46,464 nt of DNA from Candidatus Omnitrophota bacterium (GTDB taxonomy: Bacteria > Omnitrophota > Gorgyraeia > Duberdicusellales > 4484-171), in the NCBI GenBank assembly GCA_028713415.1, contig JAQTOI010000005.1:1-46464 (forward strand). The letters run 5' to 3'. A program made the position numbers and the translations under genes. Below the pieces are notes generated by a model that made no database searches, had not been told where the DNA came from, and saw only the letters and a list, made by a program, of their open reading frames with translations. Below are positions 34,263 to 43,499 of this stretch, piece by piece (the first letter of the stretch is position 1; every line of letters begins with the position of its first letter).

Positions 34263-35190
34263 ATTTTAAAAACCCTTTAACAAACCCCGCATGCCAATTT
34301 ATCAGCGCCGAAAAGGCAATATTCACTGTTGCGTAGTCAAAGTTAAAAGTTATCAATAATGCAATATAACCTGCCACTAATAAAGCCGGCAGAAATAAGA
34401 AAAGCTTAAGAGGTATGGCCAGTATTGCTAAAAGTAAAACACAAAGCGTAACCAGCGGCAATACATGCATCAGCCTGAATAAGCCGTATTGCCTTACCAG
34501 AAAACCCTGCACAACACCGTAGCGGTACATCATCAAAGCAAAGGCTTTCAAATTTTTAGGCCGGTAATGATAAACTATTGCCGCCGGATTCAGGATTATG
34601 CTGTAACCTTTGCGGCTCAAGCGATAATCTAACTCCACATCTTCACCCGGCCAGAGATTCACCTTAAAGCCGCCTTCATTTAAAAAAACGTCTCTTTTAT
34701 ACATGGCATTACAGGATGCGTTATGGTTCGTAAAAATTATACTGTTCCTTTTTACCGAACGCATGTATTCGGAAATAAAGCCTGTTTTTTGCATAAAAAA
34801 GAAAACTTTTTTTTCAAATTCGCAAGCATCCTCCGGAATCTTCTGAATACCTCCGCAGGAAACGACTCCGGGAAATTCATTAAACCCTCTCACTAATTCC
34901 TCTATCCAATGCTTATCTACGATGCAATCGCTGTCAGTGAAAGCCAGAAGCTGTGCGTCGGTTGAATTTGCGGCGAAATTACGCGCGAATGATGGGCCTC
35001 GAGATTTATTATCCAAAATCTTAACTACAAATGAATCTTTAACGGACTTAAGCACCTCTGGCTCTATTCCGTCATCAACGATTATAATTTCTTTATCCGG
35101 ATAGGCATTCTCCACAACCGAGGCAACACATCTGCGCAAAACGTTAGCCACACCTTTTGCCGGTATTATAACGGCGACTTTATACTGCAT
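34240..35190 (-). CDS. Glycosyltransferase family 2 with C-terminal membrane helices
   Basis: 316 residues. The GT-A domain spans ~1-225: VAVIIPAKGVANVLRRCVAS, EIIIVDDG, the metal-binding FTDSDC (a DxD variant) and a GEDVELDYRLSRKG acceptor motif. The C-terminal ~75 residues form two or three membrane helices, so it works at the inner membrane. The last residues AACRKP derive from a simple-word repeat that overlaps the stop. It begins 4 bp after the end of the GT-C gene, so the two are co-translated in order. It probably adds a sugar to a lipid-linked glycan. Confidence 0.88.
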   Translation of the reverse strand: MQYKVAVIIPAKGVANVLRRCVASVVENAYPDKEIIIVDDGIEPEVLKSVKDSFVVKILDNKSRGPSFARNFAANSTDAQLLAFTDSDCIVDKHWIEELVRGFNEFPGVVSCGGIQKIPEDACEFEKKVFFFMQKTGFISEYMRSVKRNSIIFTNHNASCNAMYKRDVFLNEGGFKVNLWPGEDVELDYRLSRKGYSIILNPAAIVYHYRPKNLKAFALMMYRYGVVQGFLVRQYGLFRLMHVLPLVTLCVLLLAILAIPLKLFLFLPALLVAGYIALLITFNFDYATVNIAFSALINWHAGFVKGFLKYAACRKP

Positions 35191-35194
35191 GGTT

Positions 35195-36745
35195 TTATTC
35201 TTTTAACTTTAAAAATACGCTGGGAAACCTCCCGGAGGGACAAGCCATAATTTGATTGTATTTCTGCTCGAGTTCCTTGTACAAATCAATCGTAGGCGCG
35301 TTGCTATATGGGATAAGAATGAAATATTGCGGCAAAGCCGGCAGTTTCTCAAGGGAATTTTTATCAAATACATTCTGTATGCTGCGCTGCGTGTAATAAT
35401 GCATAAAAGGTGAACGGTAATAATTTACTCCTATCGTGTCACCCTCTTTGGCCATTTTTTTTAAAGTAAGGAGGCAATTCCTGAAAATAATAAAATCTTC
35501 TGCTTTCTCTATATTGGCGCGCGTTACGGGAAGGTCACTCTTTGTCACTCCGGAAAAAAGGACAAAAACTACAGCTATGCACCAAACTGAAATTTTTAAA
35601 ACCGTATTCTTTTTATTTTGCCTTATATATAGATAGATTAAATAGAAAAACAGGGAAAAACCGGCGGCGGCGCAAAGCAAAAGATGAATCGGCAAAAATA
35701 AAACGAAAGCGTGCGCTATGGAGTGCGCTGGAAAAGCGATATACCAGGTTATCCCGCACAGGGTTAAGATGAGAAATAGTTTGGAGAAGGGCTTTATTTC
35801 TTTTCTGGAGGCGGCTGATAAATTCTGATACACGACATACGTAAAAAAAAGGCCTAAAAAAAGCACAAAGTAAGGAAACAAAAAAACGAGGTTGAAATTG
35901 CGGATTAAAACTAAGTCTATCCAATTTTTGAGGTTTATAGCCTGGGAAGTATCATAAGTCTGCACTGTGCGTTTGAGGACGATATCTTTAAAATCCGCCA
36001 ATGTAGCCCCGATACTGCCGAAATGCCACACATTTTGCGCAAAATGCAGGAAAAACCCGAAAACAGGAGCGCTGAATAAACAGAAGATTGTCCGCCATTT
36101 GATAGAAGCATCTTTCCGTTTAAAGAAAATTTTGAATAAAACAAAAAATGACGCCAGGAAGAGTATGTATTCAAAAGTTATAAATGAATCTATCACCAGC
36201 AAAAACCAGAGTAACATGAGATATTTTTTTCTTTTTTCTTCCGCTTGATGGGCAGCGTAAATAAAAGTAAATATACACAGGTTGCGCGAGGCGGCGGCAT
36301 AAGAAAGAGAGGCTATATTATCCATGCTGTAAATAAAAAACGGATTGAAAAGGTAAAATAGGCTGGCGAGGATGCCCGCGAAACAGGAACGGGTTATTAA
36401 TTTAATGGTAAGATACCAGAATAGAACGCCGATAAAAGAAACTATCACCGCTATTGTCCGGTATGGATAAAGGCTATTGAAATGAAAAAGACGGCGATAT
36501 ACTCCGGTAAGAATTTGCGATAAGCCCGGATAGTGGGTATAGAATTTAGGTTTTTCCTCATGCAGCCGCAATAGAGGCAAAAAATGAGTTTTAATAAATC
36601 CTAATTTTTCAAAATTTATTCCGGCTATCATCGCTTCCGAATCGCCCCACTCTTCTCCGTGATCAAGGTCGGGAAACATGACCCGTGGCAAAGCTATAAA
36701 AATATAAACAATAGCTAAGATGAGGATAGGAAGTTTATTATTCAT
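35195..36745 (-). CDS. GT-C membrane glycosyltransferase (GT39/ArnT-like)
   Basis: 516 residues with about ten membrane segments. The first periplasmic loop carries EEWGDSEAMIAG, the acidic GT-C catalytic position, and PKFYTHYPGLSQIL, as in PMT/ArnT/RfbX-like enzymes. The C-terminal ~80 residues are soluble (GVNYYRSPFMHYYTQRSI). Such enzymes take sugar from polyprenyl phosphate and transfer it on the outer side of the inner membrane. The neighbouring DPM1-like GT2 could make that lipid-linked donor. The ATG is at 36743-36745. The substrate is unknown. Confidence 0.82.
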   Translation of the reverse strand: MNNKLPILILAIVYIFIALPRVMFPDLDHGEEWGDSEAMIAGINFEKLGFIKTHFLPLLRLHEEKPKFYTHYPGLSQILTGVYRRLFHFNSLYPYRTIAVIVSFIGVLFWYLTIKLITRSCFAGILASLFYLFNPFFIYSMDNIASLSYAAASRNLCIFTFIYAAHQAEEKRKKYLMLLWFLLVIDSFITFEYILFLASFFVLFKIFFKRKDASIKWRTIFCLFSAPVFGFFLHFAQNVWHFGSIGATLADFKDIVLKRTVQTYDTSQAINLKNWIDLVLIRNFNLVFLFPYFVLFLGLFFTYVVYQNLSAASRKEIKPFSKLFLILTLCGITWYIAFPAHSIAHAFVLFLPIHLLLCAAAGFSLFFYLIYLYIRQNKKNTVLKISVWCIAVVFVLFSGVTKSDLPVTRANIEKAEDFIIFRNCLLTLKKMAKEGDTIGVNYYRSPFMHYYTQRSIQNVFDKNSLEKLPALPQYFILIPYSNAPTIDLYKELEQKYNQIMACPSGRFPSVFLKLKE

Positions 36746-36765
36746 CTTTTATTACCCTATATCAA

Positions 36766-36830
36766 GTATTCCACAGCTTTCAGCTTTCAGCTTAAGAAGC
36801 TGATGACTGATGACTGATGGCTGACAGCTA
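36766..36830. repeat. Simple-word spacer (CTTTCAGC / CTGATGACTGATG family)
   Basis: AGCTTTCAGCTTTCAGCTTAAG is followed by AGCTGATGACTGATGACTGATGGCTGA. Left and right halves are partly complementary (TTCAGCTT/AAGCTGA). It lies between the DPM1-like GT2 and the GT-C gene. Confidence 0.6.
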
Positions 36831-37595
36831 TCATTCACCCCTTCTTCGAAACGTCACCGAATCCGGATTGAATTCCGTTTTTTGCTTTCCAGCAAAATAT
36901 ATATCCCGGACAAGCCTAAGGTAATCGCTGCTGACCGAACAAAGCGACTTAAACGATATTGATTTTGATTTACTGCCCTCTCTCTTTCCTGCCATAATAG
37001 GGACTTCAGCAAAGAGATACCCTTGCTTTACAAGACGCAGCAAAATATCGGTGTGAAAGAAAAAGCCCCTGCAGCGATGAGGCAAAGCTTTCAAGAGAGA
37101 CCTACGTATCATAAAAGCCCCGTTGGTGTAATTAAATGTGGTGAAAAAGGTGGTATTAATAATAAAACGGTAAAACCAGGAAATGGCTCTACGAGTTTTT
37201 GGACGTACTTCCTTGTTCATAATAAATGGCTCAATTATATCCACATCGCTCATGAGATGATGATAACGCAGGTTTTCGTAAGGGTCACCCTCATTGTCGG
37301 CTGAAGTCCAGGTTATCATATCAGCCATCGAAGCATCCACGCCATCCCAGAAGGCAGCGCCTATACCCTGGCGCACTTGATGATTGACCAGCTTAACTCT
37401 TGAATCTTTTGCGGACAATTCCTTAATTAAATTTGGAGTGTTGTCGGTAGATCCGTCGTTTACCACAATTACTTCTCCGGAAATCCCCAGGCGGTCATAG
37501 TTGGTTAATGTTTTCCTGACGACTGCCTGAATATCTCTTTCTTCATTCAAGGCCGGTATTATAAACGCTATTAAGGGGTTATTTTGCTCTTGCAT
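36831..37595 (-). CDS. Glycosyltransferase family 2, polyprenyl-phosphate sugar synthase-like
   Basis: 254 residues from the second ATG (37593-37595), which has AGGAGG at a 5-nt spacing; the first ATG (37596-37598) is too close to it. The GT-A motifs are FIIPALNEERDIQAVV, EVIVVNDGSTDNTPNLI and TSADNEGDP, in place of the usual DADxQDPP; the change in the DxD region is notable. YTNGAFMIRR and FHTDILLRLVKQGY are DPM1-type. It has no clear membrane helix. It probably makes a polyprenyl-phosphate sugar for the adjacent GT-C enzyme. It begins 11 bp after the radical SAM gene upstream. Confidence 0.85.
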   Translation of the reverse strand: MQEQNNPLIAFIIPALNEERDIQAVVRKTLTNYDRLGISGEVIVVNDGSTDNTPNLIKELSAKDSRVKLVNHQVRQGIGAAFWDGVDASMADMITWTSADNEGDPYENLRYHHLMSDVDIIEPFIMNKEVRPKTRRAISWFYRFIINTTFFTTFNYTNGAFMIRRSLLKALPHRCRGFFFHTDILLRLVKQGYLFAEVPIMAGKREGSKSKSISFKSLCSVSSDYLRLVRDIYFAGKQKTEFNPDSVTFRRRGE

Positions 37596-37608
37596 CATCT
37601 CCTCCTAG

Positions 37609-39453
37609 TTATAAATCATCGGGAAATTTACCGGTTTCCAGATGAGCTACATCAAGCTTGTATTGGGCAAAACGTTCCTGCCGGTACGGTGAATTTTCAA
37701 GACAGATACGCAGCCGCAAGATGAGTGCTGAATCGATCTGGCCTGTTAATTTGTGTTCGAGGTATCCGTAAAAATACATAGGAAAAGGGTCATTGGGAGC
37801 GATCAACTCTGTAATATTTTTTACGTACTTATATTGCTGCTTAAGTTTAATTAAACTTTGAACTTTAAGCAACCTTTTGAAGTTTAAGTAAAAGTTCATA
37901 TAAAACCATATCTGATCTAAGTCTTGGCGCGCCGGAACAGTATCAAGGTCTCTTCCTGAAAAAGGATTCAGAGATTTTGAGGCAGTAATTTTCTTTGTCG
38001 CGGCCCTTCCGAATGGCCCGCTGTTATAGCGGGTATCCTCAAAATTAATTCCTGCACTATCAAGAGAAACCTGCCTCTTGATTATAGGAGTATTGGGCAA
38101 AGGCTCAAAGATAGTAATATTATACCAATCCAGGTCCAATTCTAAAGCCAAATCAAAAGTATCTAAAATCATTTTGTATGTCTCATTCGGAAAGCCGATC
38201 ATTAAAAACACTCTCGAATTTATGTTTTCAAATTTTTTTAATACTCTTGCCGCGGACAAAAAGTGTGCTTTAGTGCTCGGTTTTTTTACCGCGCGCAGGA
38301 TTTCCGGGTTTCCCGATTCTACGCCGATATTAAGGCCAAGGCACCCGCTTCTTGAGGCTGCTGTAATAACCTCTTGCGTACAAGAGGCGGCTATGACTCC
38401 GTTACTGCAATCCCAGGTTATGCCCGGAACACGCTTCTCTATCGCGTTAAAAAGCGCGACTGCCCGTTTATGGTCGAAAAATAAATCATCATCCAGCCAC
38501 ATCAGATGTTTAATCTTGAATTTATCGCGCAATAGTAACAGCTCCTCAATGATTGACTCAATAGAGCGCATCCTAACGCCCGGGCCGTTAAAATCCCGCA
38601 CGCTGCAAAAAGTGCAGCTGCCGCGGCAGCCGCGGTTAGAAATTATAGAAGCGAAACGGTCTCCCTTTTCCTTAAAACAAAAAAAAGAGCCTATAACTCC
38701 TGAAGCTGAAAGATTCTCTATGTCCATTAACTCATAGGTAGGAATAACATCCAGGTCCTTATCACGAGGCACCTTCTTCTGAGCGAAATAAAATTTTCCG
38801 TCATTTGAATTGATAAATAACTGGCATAATTCTTCAACTCCAGACTCTGCGTTAACTACCTTTATAAAAGTATCAAAAGCATTTTCTGCCTCAAAAATAA
38901 AAAAGAAATTAACCCCTGGAAAATCAGCCAGCATTTTCGCAAAGCTTCCCTCAAACATCAGACAATTTGTCGCATGCACACCGCCCAGACAAACGGGTAT
39001 TTTGGAATATTGCTTTTTTAGCTCAGCGCAGACTAAAGCCGCTGAGCGGTGCGTCATGGTAAACATGCAGCTAACGCCTATTAAATCCGGCCCAAAAGCT
39101 TCAACCGCATTCTTTAAGCTTTCCTTCCAGATATTATTAAAATTGAATTTATCTTCTGTATGAGTTTTCCTGCAGGCTTTAAGAACTTCATTATTCAGGT
39201 TAACAATATGCGTTTTTAAACCGCAATCAAGCAGGCGCCTTGCAAGTAAACCCAGCCCATAAGGGGGATAATTGTAGCACCTGCCCCGGTGTGCCGCCTC
39301 GTAATTGAATTTGCTTTCATCTACATCGGGCGGCAGGATGAATAAAACGCGCTGTATCCGGCGGGAAGGGAATAATTCGGCAAGCTTTGTCCCGACCAGA
39401 GGAAAATCCTTAAATCCGGCTGAAAAATCAGAAATAATTTTTTCGGTTTTCAT
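37609..39453 (-). CDS. B12-binding radical SAM protein with extra C-terminal domain
   Basis: 614 residues. The cobalamin-type domain (~35-200) contains YPPYGLGLLARRLLDCGL and DLIGVSCMFTM. The cluster motif is C276-x3-C280-x2-C283 (CRGSCTFC), and the barrel strand LGLNIGVESGNPEIL follows. Beyond ~500 there is an extra ~110-residue helical domain, from DLDQIWFYMNFYLN to RQERFAQYKLDVAH. It matches the end of the radical SAM protein at 41529-43373. The ATG overlaps the stop of the preceding radical SAM gene by 1 bp (TAATG), so the two are coupled. The reaction is unknown; the setting suggests envelope lipid or glycan modification. Confidence 0.87.
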   Translation of the reverse strand: MKTEKIISDFSAGFKDFPLVGTKLAELFPSRRIQRVLFILPPDVDESKFNYEAAHRGRCYNYPPYGLGLLARRLLDCGLKTHIVNLNNEVLKACRKTHTEDKFNFNNIWKESLKNAVEAFGPDLIGVSCMFTMTHRSAALVCAELKKQYSKIPVCLGGVHATNCLMFEGSFAKMLADFPGVNFFFIFEAENAFDTFIKVVNAESGVEELCQLFINSNDGKFYFAQKKVPRDKDLDVIPTYELMDIENLSASGVIGSFFCFKEKGDRFASIISNRGCRGSCTFCSVRDFNGPGVRMRSIESIIEELLLLRDKFKIKHLMWLDDDLFFDHKRAVALFNAIEKRVPGITWDCSNGVIAASCTQEVITAASRSGCLGLNIGVESGNPEILRAVKKPSTKAHFLSAARVLKKFENINSRVFLMIGFPNETYKMILDTFDLALELDLDWYNITIFEPLPNTPIIKRQVSLDSAGINFEDTRYNSGPFGRAATKKITASKSLNPFSGRDLDTVPARQDLDQIWFYMNFYLNFKRLLKVQSLIKLKQQYKYVKNITELIAPNDPFPMYFYGYLEHKLTGQIDSALILRLRICLENSPYRQERFAQYKLDVAHLETGKFPDDL

Positions 39454-40874
39454 TAAAATTGCAGGCTGTCCCGCGTAGCTTTGCGTATCTGGTTTAGCTC
39501 ATTAACACTGATACCCATGATAGCGGCGATTTTGGCGAGTCTTACGGGATCGGTAAAATTAATCCTGTCCCATTCATAGGCTCTTAAGATGCTGATGTCT
39601 TTGGGAGTAAACTCATCAGATTTAATCCTTCCATATCTCCAGTTAACCGCATTTTCATCGCCCACTATCGCGTTCATTTTTTTGGCTATCTCATAAAGCT
39701 CTGTGCCGATAAGAGGCTGAGCATTATAAATCTTACAGTAGTCCGCGCCGCAAGCTTCCGCGTACTTCAAGGTCTGTCTTATCTCCTCCCAGGTCTCACC
39801 GGGAAAACCTATGATGAAGTTAGCAGCTACAAAAATACCCTGTTTTTTTGCCAGTTGTATAAGACCGGGGACTTTTTTTAAGTCAACCGGCTTTTTTATG
39901 ATCTTTTTTAAAATACGCTCGCTTCCTGATTCTATGGCTACGCCGATCATCTCGCACCCCGTATCAGCCATGAGCTTAAAAATTTCTTCATCCATCATAA
40001 AAACAGGCACTCCTGCCGCTTTCCATTTCAAACGCAGATTGGCGCCTTTAAGAAGTAAGAGCATCTCCTTAGTCCGCGCTTTCTGGACAAAAGCATTGTC
40101 ATCTTCGATGATAAAACTCTTTATGCCGTACTTTTCTTTCAAATATCCAATTTCTTCAATAACCTTTTTGGCGCTGCGCGGCCTCCAGCGTGCTCCTGAT
40201 ATGTTCTTTACCTGGCAGAAACAGCACCCAAAAGGGCAGCCGCGCGAGGTAAGTATGCGCGCGTAAGGAAAAACATTAACCATATCCACCCCATAGCGTG
40301 GTTTTTTATCTACATAAGCGCGGTAGTCTACCAATTCGTAATCAGGAAGAGGGAGCGAATCTAAATCCTCTATCAAATCAGGCGGCAGAGCGACAATTTT
40401 CTTTTTCTCGTCTCTGTAGACTACCCCTTTAGTTGGAAAATCAGCCTCGCCGTTTAGATAAGCCAGCAATTGAGGCAAGACTCTTTCTCCTTCTCCGCGC
40501 ACGCAATAATCTATGTCTTTATTTTCTATTACTTTAAAATACTGTGTGGTTACGTGCACTCCTCCGGCAATCGTAATAATATTTTTGTTTACCTTTTTTA
40601 CTATATGCGCGCAGGTATCCAGAATTGCCGCGTATTCCGAGGTCAACAACGATATTCCAACGCAGTCAGGCTTAAACTCTTCTAATCTTAGTTTAAATTG
40701 TTCCTGCGTCAAACCGTAACGCTGGCAATCTACTATAGCCAGTTCATACTTGCCTTCCAGCATAGTCGCCAGCATACAGAGGGTATAAGGAGAAAGATCC
40801 CATGTAGTAGTGAGATCGAATTTGAACCAGCGCTGGTTTGGATAAACCAGCATTACGCGTTTAATTTTTTTCAC
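39453..40874 (-). CDS. B12-binding radical SAM protein
   Basis: 473 residues from a GTG at 40872-40874, with AAGGA ~10 nt upstream. The B12 domain (~5-140) contains LSPYTLCMLATMLE, DCVGISLLTSEY, IAGGVHVTT and YCVRGEGERV. The cluster motif is C213-x3-C217-x2-C220 (CPFGCCFC), with EMIGVAIESGSERIL and NFIIGFPGETWEEI following. The C-terminal ~50 residues (SILRAYEWDRINFTDPVRLA) match the DxWDRxNF-type tail seen in some radical SAM proteins of lipid pathways. It is coupled to the next radical SAM gene by a 1-bp overlap. Confidence 0.88.
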   Translation of the reverse strand: MKKIKRVMLVYPNQRWFKFDLTTTWDLSPYTLCMLATMLEGKYELAIVDCQRYGLTQEQFKLRLEEFKPDCVGISLLTSEYAAILDTCAHIVKKVNKNIITIAGGVHVTTQYFKVIENKDIDYCVRGEGERVLPQLLAYLNGEADFPTKGVVYRDEKKKIVALPPDLIEDLDSLPLPDYELVDYRAYVDKKPRYGVDMVNVFPYARILTSRGCPFGCCFCQVKNISGARWRPRSAKKVIEEIGYLKEKYGIKSFIIEDDNAFVQKARTKEMLLLLKGANLRLKWKAAGVPVFMMDEEIFKLMADTGCEMIGVAIESGSERILKKIIKKPVDLKKVPGLIQLAKKQGIFVAANFIIGFPGETWEEIRQTLKYAEACGADYCKIYNAQPLIGTELYEIAKKMNAIVGDENAVNWRYGRIKSDEFTPKDISILRAYEWDRINFTDPVRLAKIAAIMGISVNELNQIRKATRDSLQF

Positions 40875-40879
40875 TTTAA

Positions 40880-40993
40880 TTTAATCCTTATTCAAACTTC
40901 TTTTAGCTAACTTAAAACTTCCTTTTAAATTTTAGTTCACTTCAAACTTCCTTACAAATTTAGCTCACTTTAGGCACTTTTAACTTCAAACTT
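40880..40993. repeat. Simple-word spacer related to the 43-bp array
   Basis: TTTAGTTCACTTCAAACTTCC and TTTAGCTCACTTTAGGCAC recur here. 40959-40993 closely matches the reverse complement of 30691-30730, so this is a dispersed family. The repeat overlaps the stop codon (40986-40988) of the Nudix gene. Confidence 0.65.
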
Positions 40994-41444
40994 CTCTATA
41001 CCGATTTAATGCCTTCTCTATCGTATCAATTATATACGGCGGGTCTGCTACTGGAAACGTTTTTTTTAGTTTTTTTGAAAATAAAACATTTTTCTTTACC
41101 TCTTCCAGTGAAAAAAGCCCCAGGTCCGTACCTTCATTAAGTACTAATGCGTCAAACAGGCCTTCAAAACGAAAACAAAAAGCATGAATGAGGACATATC
41201 CGTATCGCGGCTCTGTGCTAATTTTATCTAAGCTTACTGCCTTGTAGCCGATTTCCTCATCCAACTCCCGGAAGGCTGCTTCAAGAGGAGTTTCGCCCTT
41301 ATTGATTGAGCCGCCGAAAAATGCCCAGTGCCCGGGGAAAATAATGCCTTCTTTAGAATCCCTAAGCTGCATCAACACCTTATTCCCCGCGCAAGGCAGC
41401 ATAACTACGACTTCTTTGTTCTTTTTAGTATTTAGATTAGTCAT
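40986..41444 (-). CDS. Nudix hydrolase
   Basis: 152 residues with an exact Nudix box (Gx5Ex7REUxEExGU): G45, E51, then R59-E60-L61-D62-E63-E64-I65-G66-Y67. These residues bind the metal and hydrolyse a nucleoside diphosphate linked to another moiety. The N-terminal EVVVMLPCAGNKVLMQLRDS and HWAFFGGS are typical of the fold. It lies within the radical SAM/glycosyltransferase locus, so it could hydrolyse a nucleotide sugar or act in housekeeping; no specificity motif is seen. It begins at the ATG at 41442-41444. Confidence 0.9.
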   Translation of the reverse strand: MTNLNTKKNKEVVVMLPCAGNKVLMQLRDSKEGIIFPGHWAFFGGSINKGETPLEAAFRELDEEIGYKAVSLDKISTEPRYGYVLIHAFCFRFEGLFDALVLNEGTDLGLFSLEEVKKNVLFSKKLKKTFPVADPPYIIDTIEKALNRYREV

Positions 41445-41448
41445 ATAT

Positions 41449-41528
41449 AATAAAGGATGTCGCGAATGGTTACGGATGTCGCGGATATATCCGTTTGCAT
41501 CCGTAGTAATCCGTATGCATCCGTCCTT
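41449..41528. repeat. Simple-word spacer (GGATGTCGCG / GCATCCGTA family)
   Basis: AGGATGTCGCGAATGGTTAC and ACGGATGTCGCGGATATATC are followed by GCATCCGTAGTAATCCGTA and GCATCCGT. The right half is the inverted word (ACGGAT) of the left half. It lies between the Nudix and radical SAM genes. Confidence 0.6.
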
Positions 41529-43373
41529 CTAAATCCACCTCGAATATCTCTTCCTCAACTCCGCCAACGCCTGCTTCGCCCCTTTTGCTTCGCTGGGAAA
41601 GTTATCTACAACAGAAGTCAATTCAAACTGCGAAAAACGATAGCGCCAATATTCCGATACCTCTAAAATCACTTTCGCGCTTTTTAATTTTTTCAAAGCA
41701 GAATCTAGCTCTTTAAGCAAACTTGAGCCAAGAGCGCTAAATATTAGCATATAGGGATTATTTGGATAAGCAACCCTTACCGCATCCACCCAGGAAACGA
41801 ATTTGCGCGGGTCGCCTCCCTCTTTTAGATTTTTATTATTTATATAATTTGCCACCAGATTAAAAGAAAACCAGATCTCTTTTAATTGTTCATAGGAAGG
41901 TACACTCTCCGCTGGTAGATTAAACACATCCGGCCCGGATGCTACTTTTTCTTTTGCGCTTACTATATGCCTGTTTGTTTCACTCTTGGAAGGTACAAAA
42001 TCTGAAGCCCCCCAGCCGCTGGTTTTAAATTTTTCTCTGTTTATATTTGTATTACTCGTAAATTGAAAAATGGCAAAAGACGCCCAGTCCAAATTTAATT
42101 CACAGCCAAATTTAAGGGTCTCCAGCATTTCAGCAAACTTCTCTTCCCCAAGAAGCCCGATAATATAATTTGCACCGCTAAAAATCTCCGGAAACTCGTT
42201 TAATACGCTAGCTGCCTTTCTTAATGAATCAAGTGTGGCGGGCTTGCGCATTTTCTTAAGCATTTCAGCACTTCCTGATTCAATCCCTATTCTAAAACCC
42301 ACGCAGCCGCTTGAGCGCATCAACTCCATCATTTCTCTATTTATGGATAAGGCAATCAAACCGTTATTAGATGACCAGGTTATCTTATAATCTTTGCGCA
42401 AGTCTATAAGTCCTTGAAGTAATTGCTTAACTGCCTCTTTATTTACCAGAAAATCGTCATCAAGCACGTCAAAATGCCTGATGCCTTTTTTCTTTACCAG
42501 ATAGGTTATCTCATCTAAAACATCAGAAACCGGAAAGGTGCGCACGCCCTTTCCCATAAAAGCGTTTACCCCGCAGAACTTGCAGTTGGCGCGGCAGCCG
42601 CGGTTTAGCTGAAATACAGAAAAAGGCTTCTCCAGGCCGCTCATTCTGGAATAAGGGTTAAGACTGCCTACTTTATGATAATCAGCTATTGGTATCAAAT
42701 CATAGGTCTCAACTATGTTACCGGTTAATTTAACTTTATCCTGTACACCTTTGGTTTCTTCCACCTCATTCTTATATTTAAAATAAATACCGCCAACTGC
42801 CGGGCTTTTGGATTTTTCTCCAAATAAATTATCCATCAGAAAATTTATTTTATTCTCACCTTCGCCCTCGATGATGAAATGAGAAAGGCCTTTATTTAAA
42901 TAGTTCTGATATTCATTACTTGCGATAGGCCCTCCGGCGATAACCAGATATTTACCCAGATTAATTAAATGCTCCATAATGCTGGTTAAAGGGTAGCCTG
43001 GCTTAAAAACATCAGCGTATATATTTATAGAAGTAACTCCTACAATAGAAGGGCTATTTTTTTCTAGATATTCATCCAGTATTTGCAGCCAATTGTGATA
43101 GTCAAAATTACCGTCTTCGATCACCCGCTTCAACAACAAGTAATTTAAATCCAAAATATCAATATCCAGATTTCTATCTTTGAGGGCTTTTGCAATGCAT
43201 TGTAAACCGGTGGGTGGATAGGCATAGTAACCGCGATTTTTTGCGATTTGGGGATTAAAAGAACCGAAAAGAAACTGCGGCGCCTGGATAAGCAGGAGCT
43301 TGCGGTTTAGAGTATATTTCTTTTTTAAGAAATCGGCGTACTGCGCTAAATTGGTATTATCAAACTCTTGCAT
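41529..43373 (-). CDS. B12-binding radical SAM protein with extra C-terminal domain
   Basis: 614 residues. The N-terminal domain (~25-200) contains YYAYPPTGLQCIAKALKDR, IVGVTSINIYAD and VIAGGPIAS. The cluster motif is C260-x3-C264-x2-C267 (CRANCKFC). Barrel strands VGFRIGIESGSAEML and NYIIGLLGEEKF follow. The C-terminal ~110 residues run from QLKEIWFSFNLVANYINN to EYWRYRFSQFELTSVVDNFP and resemble the corresponding domain of the other 614-residue protein, so the two are probably paralogues. It stands at the upstream end of the radical SAM/glycosyltransferase run. The function is unknown. Confidence 0.87.
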   Translation of the reverse strand: MQEFDNTNLAQYADFLKKKYTLNRKLLLIQAPQFLFGSFNPQIAKNRGYYAYPPTGLQCIAKALKDRNLDIDILDLNYLLLKRVIEDGNFDYHNWLQILDEYLEKNSPSIVGVTSINIYADVFKPGYPLTSIMEHLINLGKYLVIAGGPIASNEYQNYLNKGLSHFIIEGEGENKINFLMDNLFGEKSKSPAVGGIYFKYKNEVEETKGVQDKVKLTGNIVETYDLIPIADYHKVGSLNPYSRMSGLEKPFSVFQLNRGCRANCKFCGVNAFMGKGVRTFPVSDVLDEITYLVKKKGIRHFDVLDDDFLVNKEAVKQLLQGLIDLRKDYKITWSSNNGLIALSINREMMELMRSSGCVGFRIGIESGSAEMLKKMRKPATLDSLRKAASVLNEFPEIFSGANYIIGLLGEEKFAEMLETLKFGCELNLDWASFAIFQFTSNTNINREKFKTSGWGASDFVPSKSETNRHIVSAKEKVASGPDVFNLPAESVPSYEQLKEIWFSFNLVANYINNKNLKEGGDPRKFVSWVDAVRVAYPNNPYMLIFSALGSSLLKELDSALKKLKSAKVILEVSEYWRYRFSQFELTSVVDNFPSEAKGAKQALAELRKRYSRWI

Positions 43374-43499
43374 ATTCGTTATATTGCCTTATTTATTGCC
43401 CCTATTGGATTGCTAACCATATCTATATAGGTTAGCATAAAGAAGGCTAAAAATAAAGTAGTTCGGCTTACACTAAATATTAGCATTGAAACTAAGTGA

